A stretch of 64,000 bases of DNA from Norana najaformis (GCA_964023275.1 OZ029915.1:913131-977130), one strand, 5' to 3'. Shown: positions 12,257 through 23,660, numbered from the stretch's first letter. Numbers and translations are program-made. Notes: a model not told the origin generated them from the sequence alone.

Positions 12257-13300
12257 CTATCTCTGTCTCTTTCTGGGCAGGGTTCGAACGTCCAATGGCG
12301 CCACTCCTGACGTTGTTCGGCCTCCTCCTTCAGTTTACCGTTTCCGTCCCTCATCATCCAATCTAGTAGCATTTGTCTTGGTCTTCCTCTTCTTTTCTTC
12401 CCAACTTTCTTTTCGGAGCAACTTCTAATAATTTGGCGATAGTGCCTGGCGGTATATGCGAAGTTACTAATTATTATTATTAAATTTTCTCCATTATCCC
12501 ACCAATTAGAGATAAACTATGGATCCTGGGTCAAAGTTCTGAGGCAGACTTGGAAAAGCCAGTCGGGTGGAAAATGGGACAGAGAGCACAAAGGACAATT
12601 TCGTCTTATGCCCAATAAAAGCCTTTTGATTATTTCCACCATCAGCGTCAAAGTATGCAAATGTACATGCACATATGCATGCTAATATCTAGTAGGACTA
12701 CATGTATATAAATTTCGTATTTTGAAAGGCACACCTGTCTCTTGGTTAGTGACTTTCCCTGCCGTCTGTTTCACAAATTTCTCATTAATTATTTACGAAT
12801 TAACAATAGGAAGAATACTCGCAACACGACTAGTCAGTCAGCAACGGATGAGTCAACTTCTAAAGACCCATTCAAGACACGCATTAAGAACAAAACTGAA
12901 CCAAGGCATGCATTTAATGGCGTAGCAACAGACCTTTACGATCGCAAACATCACCAATCGACATCGGGTTCTGCGTAATATTCATTTAATGCTTGTCTGC
13001 CTCGGGTCATACCGACTAATAAAAAAGCGCTATAATTTATCTCGACAGGCAGGTCACGTGACAATACAGACGCCATAGTTGAAACCGCTGGTTGGCACGA
13101 CACAATGGCGGCCGTAAATTATTCGGGAAAACCTGGCGAAACTGGGCCTTTGTGCTGAATCGATTTCGGGAACAAGCTTGAAGAAACCGGCTGTTAATTC
13201 GTGGCGTTGGTTTCAGGGTTGGGTGAGACCTATGCCTCGTGTTAAGAGATGAATTCATTTTCTTAAAATCCTATTGGTTTACCGGGCCCTACACACCAAC
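12257..13300. other. PDE4 intron, no recognised feature
   Basis: Mostly unique sequence. Two overlapping short open frames (12722-12925, 12742-12978) have no homology I recognise. No exon is supported. Confidence 0.3.
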
Positions 13301-13304
13301 ACTT

Positions 13305-13605
13305 CATTTCGTGCAATTTCTGCGCAGGTCTTTCACTCAAAACTGAAAACACTCCTCTTCCATAAATCCTATCCAGATTCCTCTTCTTCCCCTTCTCTCT
13401 CTTTCGGCTCCAATGCCAAACACCATCCCTCGTTGCCGTCTGGCTGTCTGTCTGACTCTTGAATCTTGACCTGGAACCGAAGCCTTCCTGCCTATCGATT
13501 TTCTTTTGACTGAGCGCCTGTAAATAAGCTGGTTACCGCGACTTAGCTTTCGTTGGGCTCTGTGGAAATCTCGAGCTTACGATTACGATTACGAGAAGCC
13601 TTTGC
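13305..13605 (+). repeat. LINE 3' end (family A), C-terminal codons visible
   Basis: The + frame reads SAQVFHSKLKTLLFHKSYPD, the typical last segment of CR1/L2-like reverse-transcriptase ORFs, then a Ser/Pro-rich end and a stop. The 3' UTR has CTGACTCTTGAATCTTGACC, GACTGAGCGCCTGTAAATAAGC and the tail GGGCTCTGTGGAAATCTCGAGCTTACGATTACGATTACG. 5'-truncated copy. Confidence 0.85.
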
Positions 13606-13664
13606 ATCTCATGTTTTATTTACATCTATAGTTACCAACAGCGATCTTATCGTCAAGCACAGCG

Positions 13665-13965
13665 TGGCGTCGTGTACCTCGTGAATTTCCCAAATTCTCT
13701 CTTCCTCTACCCCTTCTGTAGTTCACCCACCATCATCGTTCTCAAGAACCCCGTCTATTACTCTTCAGGCATTCCATTCAAAACTGGTCTCACCGTTTCA
13801 AGAAATCTTACCAATCTACCGCCTTCCCATTTCTCTCAACCTAAACACAACCCTTCCTAACAGCCTCTCTGTCCTTTGGCTCTAGTCTTTTGGCAACCGG
13901 ACTTTGTTCTTGCAATGGCATCTTTGGACAGGATCTCAACTGATTCTGTCTGAAGGGTTTTTGAA
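13665..13965 (+). repeat. LINE 3' end (family A2), C-terminal codons visible
   Basis: The frame 13672-13860 ends SSGIPFKTGLTVSRNLTN then PPSHFSQPKHNPS and a stop. Related codons occur at 43.8 kb (SSGFPFKPKV). The downstream part has TCTTTTGGCAACCGGACTTTG, as in the 9.9 and 17.9 kb copies, but the final tail is missing. Confidence 0.7.
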
Positions 13966-14154
13966 TGAGCCGTTACTTAGAATCGACCTACTATTGATGC
14001 TGATACATTAACTGTCCAGTTCCGACGAGATGATAACTGGTTCCCGGTCGAGGACAGACTTAGTGCTACATTCAGGGCCTCCTCTTCGGGTAAGCATCAA
14101 TGATCCGTTCGGTAACAGAATGCGTCAAGGGCTCAGTCTTTCTGTTGGCCCCGG

Positions 14155-14334
14155 ACTCAATGGCGGATTAGCTATAGGGAGGGGGCGGCGATTCGCCTCC
14201 CACGCTCCTCTTGGTCACACGCCGGCGCCCCTCAGACCAACCCGTGCATGGTGGACTGCCAGAAAGTGGCGCCCCTCTGCAAAATGGCCTTGCCCCCCCG
14301 TACAAGCAATCCTGGATCCGCCACTGCTTCCATT
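14155..14334 (+). mobile_element. MITE-like DNA element (CAGTGGCGGAT ends)
   Basis: The left end is CAATGGCGGATTAGCTATAGG; the right end, read on the minus strand, is GCAGTGGCGGATCCAGGATT. The interior (GCCGGCGCCCCTCAGACC, GTGGCGCCCCTCTGCAAAATGG) is shared with elements at 15.7 kb and, inverted, 53.4 kb. Inverted ends and no coding capacity fit a non-autonomous DNA transposon. No target-site duplication is evident. Confidence 0.6.
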
Positions 14335-14460
14335 CAACACTGGAACTTTACGGCCACAGAGGCTTTTCCGCGAATCTTAAGACGCACCTGTTTAGATCTA
14401 TGAGATTGCCGTGCTTTTGCGCCTTGGGTAAGTTCCTAATAGGCGCCATATAAATGATCA
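14335..14460 (+). repeat. LINE 3' end with GGCGCCATATAAATG tail
   Basis: The + frame ends FSANLKTHLFRSMRLPCF and GKFLIGAI, matching the (F-x-LKTHLF) terminus of CR1/L2-like ORFs. The stop is followed immediately by the tail and then by the CATA microsatellite. Confidence 0.75.
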
Positions 14461-14727
14461 AACACACACATACATTCATACATCATACATACATACATAC
14501 AAACCTGCATAAACACATACATACATACATGCATGCATACATAAACACATACATACATACATACATACAACATACATACTTATACACATACATACATACA
14601 TACATGCATACATACATAAATACATACATACATACATAAACACATACATACATACATACATACATAAATACATACATACATACATACATACATAAACACA
14701 TACATACATACAGACATTCATACATAA
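14461..14727. repeat. (CATA)n microsatellite at a LINE tail
   Basis: CATA repeats with periodic AAACACATA interruptions. It begins directly at the 3' tail of the preceding LINE fragment. Confidence 0.95.
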
Positions 14728-14914
14728 CGCCGCCAGAGAAGCCGCGGGAGTGAGGAAAGAGAATAACTCAATCGCGACCACGTCCAACATCTGCCTAACG
14801 GGAATTGCTTGCTTCAGATCCACCCACGCAGCTGAGCGGCCATTAGTGCAAGTGCCTCCACCTGGCGTTCGGCGTGATATCGCGGACCAAGGAGTCGATA
14901 GATTGCGAAAACGG

Positions 14915-15166
14915 CAGTCTATCTCAGCTGTATGTCTGTGGCAGTCTATCTCAGTTATGTGTCTGTGGCAGTCTATCTCATTTGCATGTCTGTGGCAGTC
15001 TATCTCAGTTGTACGTCTGTGGCAGTCTATCTCAGTTGTGCGTCTGTGGCAGTCTATCTCAGTTGTACGTCTGTGGCAGTCTATCTCAGTTGTACGTCTG
15101 TGGCAGTCTATCTCAGTTGCATGTCTGTGGCAGTCTATCTCAGTTGTATGTCTGTGGCTACAGATT
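14915..15166. repeat. 27-bp minisatellite, open in several frames
   Basis: Nine or so copies of a unit like GTCTGTGGCAGTCTATCTCAGTTGTAC. Because 27 is a multiple of 3 the frames stay open: minus-strand CHRRTTEID repeats inside a 271-codon ORF (14476-15291), and three + frames. No start, splice or domain supports translation, so I class it as a minisatellite. Confidence 0.85.
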
Positions 15167-15344
15167 CCGACCGCATTAAATGAACGAAAAGAATTATTGT
15201 GAGTAGAGATTCTATGGGCGCCAACTGTGGCAGCCATATGTTGCAAAGTATACCTTTGTGGAAGACAGGCTATAGAGTGATTGAGGTGCAAGGGATAATT
15301 GCAATACCAGATGCGATAGTACGACTGGTGGGATTAAGCAGTGC

Positions 15345-15644
15345 AATCATATGGTATCTGTCTACCTGTCTCTGTCTCTCTGTCTATGTCTCTGTCTGTG
15401 TCTCTGTCTCTCTCCTGCTCTCGTATCGCTTCTCTCTCCCTCTCTCTCTATCCATCTATCCATCTATCAATCTATCTATCTATCTATCTATCCATCCATC
15501 CATTCATTCATCCATCCATCCATCTATCCATCTACCTATCTATCTATCTATCTTTGTCTCTCTCTCTCTCTTTCTATCTATCTATCTGTCTGTCGGGCTA
15601 TCTCTGTCTCCCTGTCTCTCTTTATGTATATGGACTCATTTATG

Positions 15645-15681
<37 letters not shown>

Positions 15682-15685
15682 GACC
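15345..15685. repeat. (CTGT)/(ATCT)/(TCCA) then (TA)n microsatellite
   Basis: Compound pyrimidine tetranucleotide tract ending in 12-13 TA units (15653-15680). Confidence 0.9.
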
Positions 15686-15699
15686 TTCGTATCCACATA

Positions 15700-15855
15700 G
15701 CGGCGGATTTTTTGCTATAGGCATGGGGCGGTCTCTTGGTTATATGCCGGCGTCCCTCAGACCACCCATTCATGGGTGACTGTCATAATGTGGCGCCATC
15801 TGGAAATGGCGCCACATGCTCTTTCCCCCACGCAAGCAATCCAGGAGCCGTTACT
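15700..15855 (+). mobile_element. MITE-like element, second copy
   Basis: CGGCGGATTTTTTGCTATAGG at the left, GCCGGCGTCCCTCAGACCACCC inside, CAAGCAATCCAGGAGCCG at the right. Same layout as 14155-14334. The interior has GTGGCGCCATCTGGAAATGGCGCCAC, an extended inverted repeat. Confidence 0.6.
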
Positions 15856-16194
15856 ATATCCAGATATATCGGTCTGTATCGCTGTAATGACTTAGCGGGG
15901 AGATGTTCAATGTTTGGCGATTTCCAGACGAGGCATCTGCGATCGATCTGCAATCGTTTGCCTCCAGTCAATCAGCAGAAGTTCCACAGAGTTGATTAGC
16001 GGAATCATCGGTTGTGAGGGGCGAAGCAGAAAGGTCTTAGGTGTTCCGCTGAAAACGATCCGAACTTTGGAGGGAAAGGAGGCTCTAATCTAAGTTTGCA
16101 TGATGACGTCCACGGTTGGATACTGTAAGGTCAAGTCAGGTCAAGGGCAATAAGCTATGCTCAGGCCGGATCACGCGTTGTGTGATAGATGTTC
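15856..16194. other. PDE4 intron, no recognised feature
   Basis: Unique sequence without supported features. Confidence 0.3.
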
Positions 16195-16312
16195 CACGGT
16201 TGAATGAATGAATGAAGGAATGAAGGAATGAATGAATTAATTAATTTATAAATAAATTTATTTATTTATTATGTATGTATGTATGTATAGATGTATGCAT
16301 GTATGTATGTTA
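16195..16312. repeat. (GAAT)/(TTTA)/(TATG) microsatellite
   Basis: Three successive short tetranucleotide tracts. Confidence 0.85.
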
Positions 16313-16469
16313 TTGCGAATTCTAGGGCGGAACTTGGCAACAGAACAGAACAACGGCATCGTTTCATGTCTTGGCTTTCGTCTTTTTTCTTTATCCCAAA
16401 CACGAAGCAACTCAACTCAACAGCAGACATTAAAAATAATCGCTGACCCAGAGTGTAAGTCAAGGCGTG

Positions 16470-17265
16470 TCTCTTTAACCCGCTAGCAACACAAGGGCTG
16501 TCTCTTTAACCCTCTACCAACACAAGGGCTGTCTCTTTAACCCTCTACCAACACAAGGGCTGTCTCTTTAACCCTCTACCAACACAAGGGCTGTCTCTTT
16601 AACCCTCTACCAACACAAGGGCTGTCTCTTTAACCCTCTACCAACACAAGGGCTGTCTCTTTAACCCTCTACCAGCAAGGGCTGTCTCTTTAACCCTCTA
16701 CCAACACAAGGGCTGTCTCTTTAACCCTCTAGCAACACAAGGGCTGTCTCTTTAACCCTCTACCAGCAAGGGCTGTCTCTTTAACCCTCTACCAACACAA
16801 GGGCTGTCTCTTTAACCCTCTACCAACACAAGGGCTGTCTCTTTAACCCTCTACCAACACAAGGGCTGTCTCTTTAACCCTCTACCAACACAAGGGCTGT
16901 CTCTTTAACCCTCTACCAACACAAGGGCTGTCTCTTTAACCCTCTACCAACACAAGGGCTGTCTCTTTAACCCTCTAGCAACACAAGGGCTGTCTCTTTA
17001 ACCCTCTACCAGCAAGGGCTGTCTCTTTAACCTTCTAGCAACAATGGCTGTCTCTTTAACCCTCTGGCAACACAACGGCTGTCTCTTTAACCCTCTACCA
17101 GCAAGGGATGTCTCTTTAACTCTCTAGCAACAAGGGCTGTCTCTTTAACCCTCTACCAGCAAGGGGTGTCTCTCTAACCTTCTAGCAACAACGGTTGTCT
17201 CTTTAACCTCCAAACAGCAATCCGTTTCTCTTTAACCTTCTAGCAACAAGGGCTGTCTCTTTAAC
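16470..17265. repeat. 31-bp minisatellite, about 25 copies
   Basis: The unit contains GGGCTGTCTCTTTAACCCTC followed by TACCAACACAA (31 bp). Most units up to about 16985 are identical. A shorter 27-bp variant (TACCAGCAA) recurs at intervals. Units from about 17020 to 17265 become progressively divergent, an edge-decay pattern. Confidence 0.95.
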
Positions 17266-17820
17266 ACGTGGACCATTGTTCAACCTATATGCCATCTCTA
17301 ACACATGTTCCGATAAACAATGTATGTGTGTATGTATGTACACATGTATGCATGAATGTATGCATGCAAGAAATTGTCTGCTAACGACAAAATGCGCTGT
17401 ATAAATTTCCGTCGTTACATTCAACTGCCTTCCATTACCTACAACCGTAAAGCGACCTTGGAATTGGTCCGCACTTACACTGCATCGAATAACTTCGAAC
17501 CACTTTCATCGGAGAACATTGACTTGTCAACTACATCCGGTGGCTCTTTAGAACCTGCAACGTGAGAACTGTGTTTAGATTTCATGTGGTTGGCGCCAGT
17601 TGGAGACAGACGAATAAAATCTTAAAAATGTGTCGCCTTATCAACTCCAGGCTTTATTTTCGGCGACATGAAAGGAAACAAAGCCCAGGCAGACTACGTA
17701 GGCAGAGGTGGGGGATGTGGGGTGGGTAAAGGTGGGTGGGAGAGAAGAGGTCAGGTGGAGTTCACTTCCGAAAGTGATCAGCAGATCTGCCACTTGGCAC
17801 AACTTTTATGCCGCGGTCTC
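17266..17820. other. PDE4 intron, no recognised feature
   Basis: Includes a short GTAT-rich patch (17320-17370). The open frame 17356-17565 has no recognised domain. Confidence 0.3.
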
Positions 17821-17828
17821 TGAGTGTG

Positions 17829-18930
17829 TAATCGTAAACTCGAGATTTCTACAGCTTAGTCATAATCGCTCAGTCAAAACAAATTCGATAGGCAGGAACT
17901 ACTCCTCTCCCCTTCTCTCTCTGGACTTCTGGCAACCGGACTTGGTTCCTGACGTGGAATCTTGGACAACCCCTCTGACTTGACGCAGCGCTCGTGAATA
18001 AGCTGGTGCCCTGCGCTCAGCGTTTACATATCGATTTAGAAATTTCGAGTTTACGATTAGGATTACGATCATGAAGGGTCAGATTAGGTTTCAGGTTAAG
18101 ATCCAAGGGTCAGACAGGGAGAACTCCACCTGCGGAGGATGGTGTTTGGAATTGGAGCGATAAGATTGAAAAGGGGAGGAGTAAGGATAGAATTCGTGGA
18201 AGAGGTGTGTTTTCAGTTCTGAGTCAAAGACCTGCGCAGAGATTGCAAGAGGTGAAGTGTCGTTGAGTTCGTTGGATGGGTCGTAATTCTGACGAAAGTT
18301 TTTTACATATGGGTAGAGCAGCTATGGCTATGGAGCGATTACCAAATTTTAAGGATGAGGTGACGGGAGGGCGAAGAAGGGTCAGAACAATAGAGGAGCG
18401 AGCTGAACGGAGTGGTTGGATTGTAAAAACTGACGAAGATGGGAGAGCTGGGAGGTTTGAAGTGTGTTGTAGGTAAAGGATAAGACTTTGTACTCTATTC
18501 GTTCAGGTATTTTAAGCAAGTAAACTGATTTGAGAACAGGAGTTACGTGATGGTGTCTGGGAGATTTGGTGACAGCACGAGCGATAGCATTCAGGATAGC
18601 TTGACGGCGGCTAGTTTGGGTTTTGTCTATGTTCAGGAAAAGTGAATTGCAGTAGTCTGTAGTTTAGCATGGACTATGGTTGTGGCGATGGTTGATGCAG
18701 TTTTGAAGTCAAGCATAGGGCGGATTCTGCGAAGGTCACGGATATGCATAAAGCAAGAGCGGGAAAGATGGGTGAGATGATCAGAAAAAGTGAGATTTCG
18801 GTCGAATATTACACCTAAATTGCGGTCGGAAGAGTTAGTTTTAAAGATGTGGATGGAGACAGAGTCCAGGTGTGAGGGAGATAGAGGGGTCAGGAGTTTT
18901 CTTGAGCTGGTCACATATATACATCTATCC
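17829..18930 (-). mobile_element. CR1/L2-like LINE, 5'-truncated, with nested LINE
   Basis: The minus strand from about 18900 reads the reverse-transcriptase thumb and C-terminal region: [35 protein letters not shown], then RRQAILNAIARAVTKSP, HHVTPVLKSVYLLKIPERIEYKVLSF and finally AQVFDSELKTHLFHEFYP. Several stops interrupt the frame around 18330-18430, so it is dead. The 3' UTR is split. The end of the element is at 17829-17905, and between 17906 and 18068 sits a + oriented family A2 LINE 3' end, so one LINE inserted into another. Confidence 0.85.
17906..18068 (+). repeat. nested LINE 3' end (family A2)
   Basis: CTTCTGGCAACCGGACTTGG, CCTCTGACTTGACGCAGCGC, and the tail ATTTAGAAATTTCGAGTTTACGATTAGGATTACG. 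It interrupts a family A LINE on the opposite strand; the host sequence resumes at GAAGGGTCAG. Confidence 0.75.
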
Positions 18931-19112
18931 ATCCATTGATCCATCCATTGACCCATCCATCCACCCATCCAACCATCCACCCATCCATCCATCCATACAT
19001 ACATCTATCCATCCATCCATCCATCCATCCATCCATCCATATATACATCTATCCATCCATCCATCCACCCATCCGTCCATCCATACATACACCTACATGC
19101 ATTCATACGAAC
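18915..19112. repeat. (CCAT)n microsatellite
   Basis: CATCCATC-type repeats with ACATACATCTATC blocks. Confidence 0.95.
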
Positions 19113-19387
19113 ATTGCATACATTTTATGACTGATGTGTTACGGCTATGAGATGATTGGCATAATTCCACAGTCTGTTGCCTGAGTTGAAGCCTCGTTAG
19201 ATATTGTTCTGCGGAGTGATAGGCCTATGTCTCGTCCCTTCTGGCGCACTGATATGCGTTGTGCGCCGGAAGGCGATCGCTTGGACGAAATAAGTGGCAG
19301 AGGCGGAGTAATCAGAAGGTGACTGGTGCACAGGAATTTCACCGGTGGTGATACACGTCTCCCTCTGGTGGGCGTTCGCAGACTTTT

Positions 19388-19790
19388 GACAATTATGATG
19401 ATGATTATGATGATGATGATTATGGTGGTAATGATGATAATGATGATGATAAAGATAACGAATATGATGATAGCGATTAAAGAATGGTGATGATAAGAGA
19501 TGATAAATATGATGATGACAATGACGATGATGATGATTATGATGGTAATGATGACGACTATGATAACAAAAATGAATATGATGATAACGACTAAAAGAAC
19601 TGTGTTGATAAGAGATGATAAATACGATGATGATGACAACGACGGTGATGATAAAAGCGCAAAATGAATGATGATGACAATGACATACGATGAAGATTAT
19701 TACGATGATGGTGACGGTGGTGGTGGTGGTGATGATGATGATGATGATAACGACGACGACGGACGAGGACAACGACAATGATGATGATAC
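19388..19790. repeat. (GAT)n-rich trinucleotide array
   Basis: Imperfect GATGAT/GATAAT/GACGAC tract in which blocks such as GATAACGA..AAAGAATGGTGATGATAAGAGATGATAAATATGATG are duplicated (about 19450-19520 and 19575-19640). Confidence 0.9.
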
Positions 19791-20584
19791 ATCCTGTATC
19801 GGCGCCCTGCATTCCGATGAGTACTGATGTGGAAGGAACGGACTGCGGAGGCCGAGTTGTGCCATATCATTTGCACTTGGCTGGAGATGCTCCATCCTCT
19901 AGTGACGCACTTGCCTCTGCCTCTGGACCACCCACACGAGGATGCTGTAGCTGGCTTATCGTAATTACCCTCTTGAGTTCCTTCAGCGCTGATAGAATCA
20001 CTTGTCTCAACCCTTTTAACCAGGTGCAAAACGCTTCCCACCAGGGCGTCCTAAGTGCAGACGAAAGCGCTGGCAATCTCGTGTATTACCCGTAGTAATA
20101 AGAGATTACGTGTAAAGAAGTGTGTAAATGTGTTACATTTACGATTATGCTCGAACACAACGTTCCATTAACACGTTCACGCTTTAAGTTAGAGAGACAT
20201 GTTTGGTGAATTAATGGTAGTACCATGAATGCTATGACTATGATAAAATCTGAACAAGTGTGTTACCTTTATCTTTATTAAGTGGGTTACCTTTATCTTT
20301 GGGATTAAATGTAAACAAGTGTGTCTTACCTTTATCTTTGTCAAGTGTGTTATCTTTACCTTTGTGTTTATCTTTCATAAGCCTCCTATTTTAACAGAAT
20401 TTACCTGTTACGTTTCTATCTTCCGATCCAAACTTAAAACTTACCTCTTGTGGTCTGTTTATGTTTCTCAGTGTTACCTGTTGCCCGCTTCAAAGTGCAC
20501 TTCTGAACTTTGTAAGGAGAGCATCTTCAAATTACAGTTGTGTTTTATTGTATTGTATATTGTTGTGTAATTTTTACTTTACAG
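19791..20584. other. PDE4 intron with LINE-like C-terminal codons
   Basis: At 20390-20460 the + frame reads FTCYVSIFRSKLKTYLLWSV, resembling the end of a CR1/L2-like ORF (FxSKLKTxLxW), so a 5'-truncated LINE probably ends here. The open frames at 19778-20095 (+) and 19700-20041 (-) carry no domain. Confidence 0.5.
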
Positions 20585-20686
20585 ACATACGGAGGATCTG
20601 ATTGTGACACCTTTTGCTCAGATTCTGCACAGTCTTCGCTCAGTTCGCAATAATTTCATCATACTTACTAACCTCTCCTCAAACAA
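20585..20686 (+). CDS. PDE4: PDE4 exon, UCR1 second half
   Basis: The acceptor is TTTACTTTACAG|ACATACG and the donor AAACAA|GTAAGC. After one base that completes the previous codon, it reads [12 protein letters not shown], then [21 protein letters not shown]. This matches the conserved second half of UCR1 ([21 protein letters not shown]) of PDE4/dunce. UCR1 pairs with UCR2 to control catalytic activity. The exon ends with 2 bases, so the next exon must begin with 1; the exon at 25713 fits. No long ORF covers it, so it is easily missed. Confidence 0.93.
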
Positions 20687-21170
20687 GTAAGCAGATTTCT
20701 TCTCTGGTTCGAAGTTTCGTATTCCTACAACAATTGTTCCAGAGTAATAGTTTTCCGAGCAAAAGAATAGGCTAATTATTCAGATTTATGATAATCGACT
20801 TTGTTCTCAAAGAGATGTTAAGTGTTTTTACATCCTTGGTTTTTGTCCGTAACCTCGCCCTGGAATTTGCCTTTCACAACGATTTTGCTCAGTAGCGACC
20901 ACCGACTGATTATTTAATTGGCGCTATAGAAGTCTTTGATTAGAATAGATTAGATTAGATTGGATTAGTGTTTGACGGCAGTTTTTGGGCCGTTAACGTC
21001 AATCTTACCTTACTTCAAAACAACTTGACATTAATACTTCCATCAAACGCGGTTGACGAAAAATATAGCGTCGGTGGATATCGATTAAAAGGTGTCTAAC
21101 GACAGCACTGCGTTGTCCAATGTTAACGATATCATTTGTTTGTTGTCTGTTGATGTGGACCTTGACTTTA
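20687..21170. other. PDE4 intron with retroposon tail
   Basis: At 20920-20980 the + strand has TTGGCGCTATAGAAGTCTTTGATTAGAATAGATTAGATTAG: the shared SINE tail followed by its TTAGA-type repeat. Confidence 0.6.
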
Positions 21171-21301
21171 TTTATTTATTTATTATCTATCTATCTATCT
21201 AATCTTCTTCTTCTTGTTAATATTTCTTCTTCTTCTTCTTGCTGTTAGGTGTGGTATTGTTATTGTTGTTGTTGTTGTTGTTGTTGTTATTATTATTATT
21301 A

Positions 21302-21372
<71 letters not shown>

Positions 21373-21376
21373 TAAA
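21171..21376. repeat. (TTA)/(CTT)/(TTG)/(ATT)n microsatellite
   Basis: Successive trinucleotide and TTTA/TATC tracts; about 85 bp of pure ATT at the end. Confidence 0.95.
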
Positions 21377-21454
21377 TTATAGACACCCCTACTAGTAACC
21401 GTTTGATAACGACAAAACTAATGGATGACCTTCTGGTGGCATTGTCTCTCTGCT

Positions 21455-21935
21455 TCTACCTGTATCTGTCTCTGTCTCTCTTTCTGTCTGTCTTACAGTT
21501 CTCTGGCTTTCTATCTCTGTGTGTCTCACTCTGCCTGCCTGTCTGCCTGTCTGTCTGTCTGCCTGTCTGTGTATCTATCTGATATGTATCTATCTGATAC
21601 ACATACATACACATACTTTCACACACAAATACATATACACATACATACAAGCGTACATACATAAATCATACATACATACATACACACATACATGCATACA
21701 TACATACACATACATACATGCATACATAAATACATACATACATACATACACATACATACATACATAAATACATACATACATACATACTTTTCACACGTAC
21801 ATGCACACATTCATGCATACATACATACATACATACGTACATGCACATCTAAATACATTCACACATACAAACATACTTGCACGCAAAGATAAAGACATAA
21901 ACACATGCACATACAAACACTTCCAGACATGCATA
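21455..21935. repeat. (CTGT)n then (CATA)n microsatellite
   Basis: CTGT/CTGC-rich part (21465-21590) followed by CATACATA with CATGCATA and AAATACATA variants to about 21935. Confidence 0.95.
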
Positions 21936-22360
21936 CACACATACATAAGCGCATCCTATGCGAACGCGATACAAATTCGGCGCACGTTTGAAATCGATCC
22001 GTCCAAATCGATAGCAATTCCGAGAAGATAAGGAATACTATTCGATCTATGCAGTCGATTGGGTTCGAATCCAACTGGATTCGTTTTGCTCTTAACTCAT
22101 CAATACATTCACAAGAGCCCAATAAAATCCGCAAACAGTCACCATAGACATCTTTCAGCTGATAACTGGACCGTCGCTATCGCCAGCAACAACTCGAAAC
22201 TATTCAATATTCGCTCTCTTAGGTAGCAATGCTTGGGAAGCTAGCAGATGGCGCTTTATTAATGTCCATATACATATATACAGAAATCCGTGAATATATG
22301 CATATGTATAAATAATAGATGCGTGCGTAGTCCGTCGTCTATTCAATACGTTTAGAACAT
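21936..22360. other. PDE4 intron, no recognised feature
   Basis: Unique sequence without supported features. Confidence 0.3.
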
Positions 22361-22362
22361 GT

Positions 22363-22401
<39 letters not shown>

Positions 22402-22474
22402 CGCCGGCGCCACCTCGCTTATAATATGATAAGAAAATACTTTGCACTTGGCCAGGGGAGAGGGAGGGTAGCGT

Positions 22475-22564
<90 letters not shown>

Positions 22565-22690
22565 GGATAGGATAGGATAGCTGGAGAAAAGTTCGACTTT
22601 CCGTCTTGAGTGAAAAGCTGCAGGAGAGAGACAGAAACAGACAGACAGACACAGACAGACACAGACAGACAGACAGACAGACAGCGGGAA
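22361..22690. repeat. (TA)n, (GAT)n/(AAT)n, (GGATA)n, (GACA)n cluster
   Basis: Four microsatellites within 330 bp: TA (22366-22400), GAT then AAT (22475-22564), AGGAT/GGATA (22563-22581) and GACA/CAGACA (22636-22684). GGCGCCACC abuts the first. Confidence 0.9.
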
Positions 22691-23611
22691 GGAGTGCACA
22701 GATTGAAAGGCGAGAAAGGGGATTACCGAACTGGCGTCACGCAGCAATAAGTCTGTCGGGAATTCATTTCAAAGAGCTGGCGCCGCGCAGATTAAAGAAT
22801 TAAGGATCGGTTGCAGAATTTCACAGAGGAGGAGTTTGGAGCCCGAGATATTTGAAAAGATGGCGCCAACACCAGCTGTAATCTAAGTTTCCTGTTCCCA
22901 CACTTCAGTCGAGCAGTCCACAGCTCTGCGTCAGCATAGCAGTTGGAAGATTCCACGCAGGTATTGGATAATCAGTCAACCGGTAGATGTCGCGACTGCC
23001 GTAAACTCCGCATTCATTATAGACTTCATCGGATATCGAGTTCAGACGGATAATTCGTCACAGGATGCTTCGATCGCTCAGTGCGTCATCAGATCTTAGC
23101 GTCAAGTGACCGCATTATCGTCAGGGAATTTGGTTCCGCCCCCGACGAGACATAGAGACAGCTGAACTCCTGACCCCTAGCGGTTCGGAGGAATGGCGGC
23201 TGGTGTGCTGTTTGAACAGCCGAATGTGACCCTCGGTTGGGTAGTAAGCAAGTGAATGATCTGTTTGAACTTGGAAAACTTCCATAGTCAGGCCTCACAG
23301 CTAAAATCAAGGTCTCATTACGGTACTACACGTAGCGCTCAGATGTACTTTGGGGGTACTTTTAAAGGCGCTATATTAAGCTAAGGTAAGGTAAATTAAG
23401 TTGTTAGCTAAAGCAAGGTAACGTAAGGTAAGGCACCTGTGCCCTTAGCATGTCCCGACATCAGCGGAGCACTAAGGTTTAGATTAAGCTATCCTCTTAA
23501 TCTTAGCAGGGCTAATTGAGATACTGCGTGGGATACATTGATAATGCCACGTTCAGCAAAGTGAGAAGCGCTATATAAGTTACCAAATACAATACAAATA
23601 CAATACTCGCC
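22691..23611. other. PDE4 intron with retroposon tails
   Basis: Contains two tails: AAAGGCGCTATATTAAGC (23364-23382), followed by GGTAA repeats, and GAAGCGCTATATAAGTTACC (23565-23585), followed by AATAC repeats. No exon is supported. Confidence 0.5.
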
Positions 23612-23625
23612 TAGAACATATGATA

Positions 23626-23660
<35 letters not shown>

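Noticed and set aside
12722-12978. Two overlapping 67- and 78-codon frames
   Set aside because: No homology or splice support; ordinary intronic sequence.
16470-17265. CRISPR-like array
   Set aside because: 31-bp units are contiguous with no unique spacers and the genome is eukaryotic; it is a minisatellite.
19778-20095. 105-codon + frame and overlapping minus frames
   Set aside because: No domain, no splice pattern; overlaps a GAT repeat and intron sequence.
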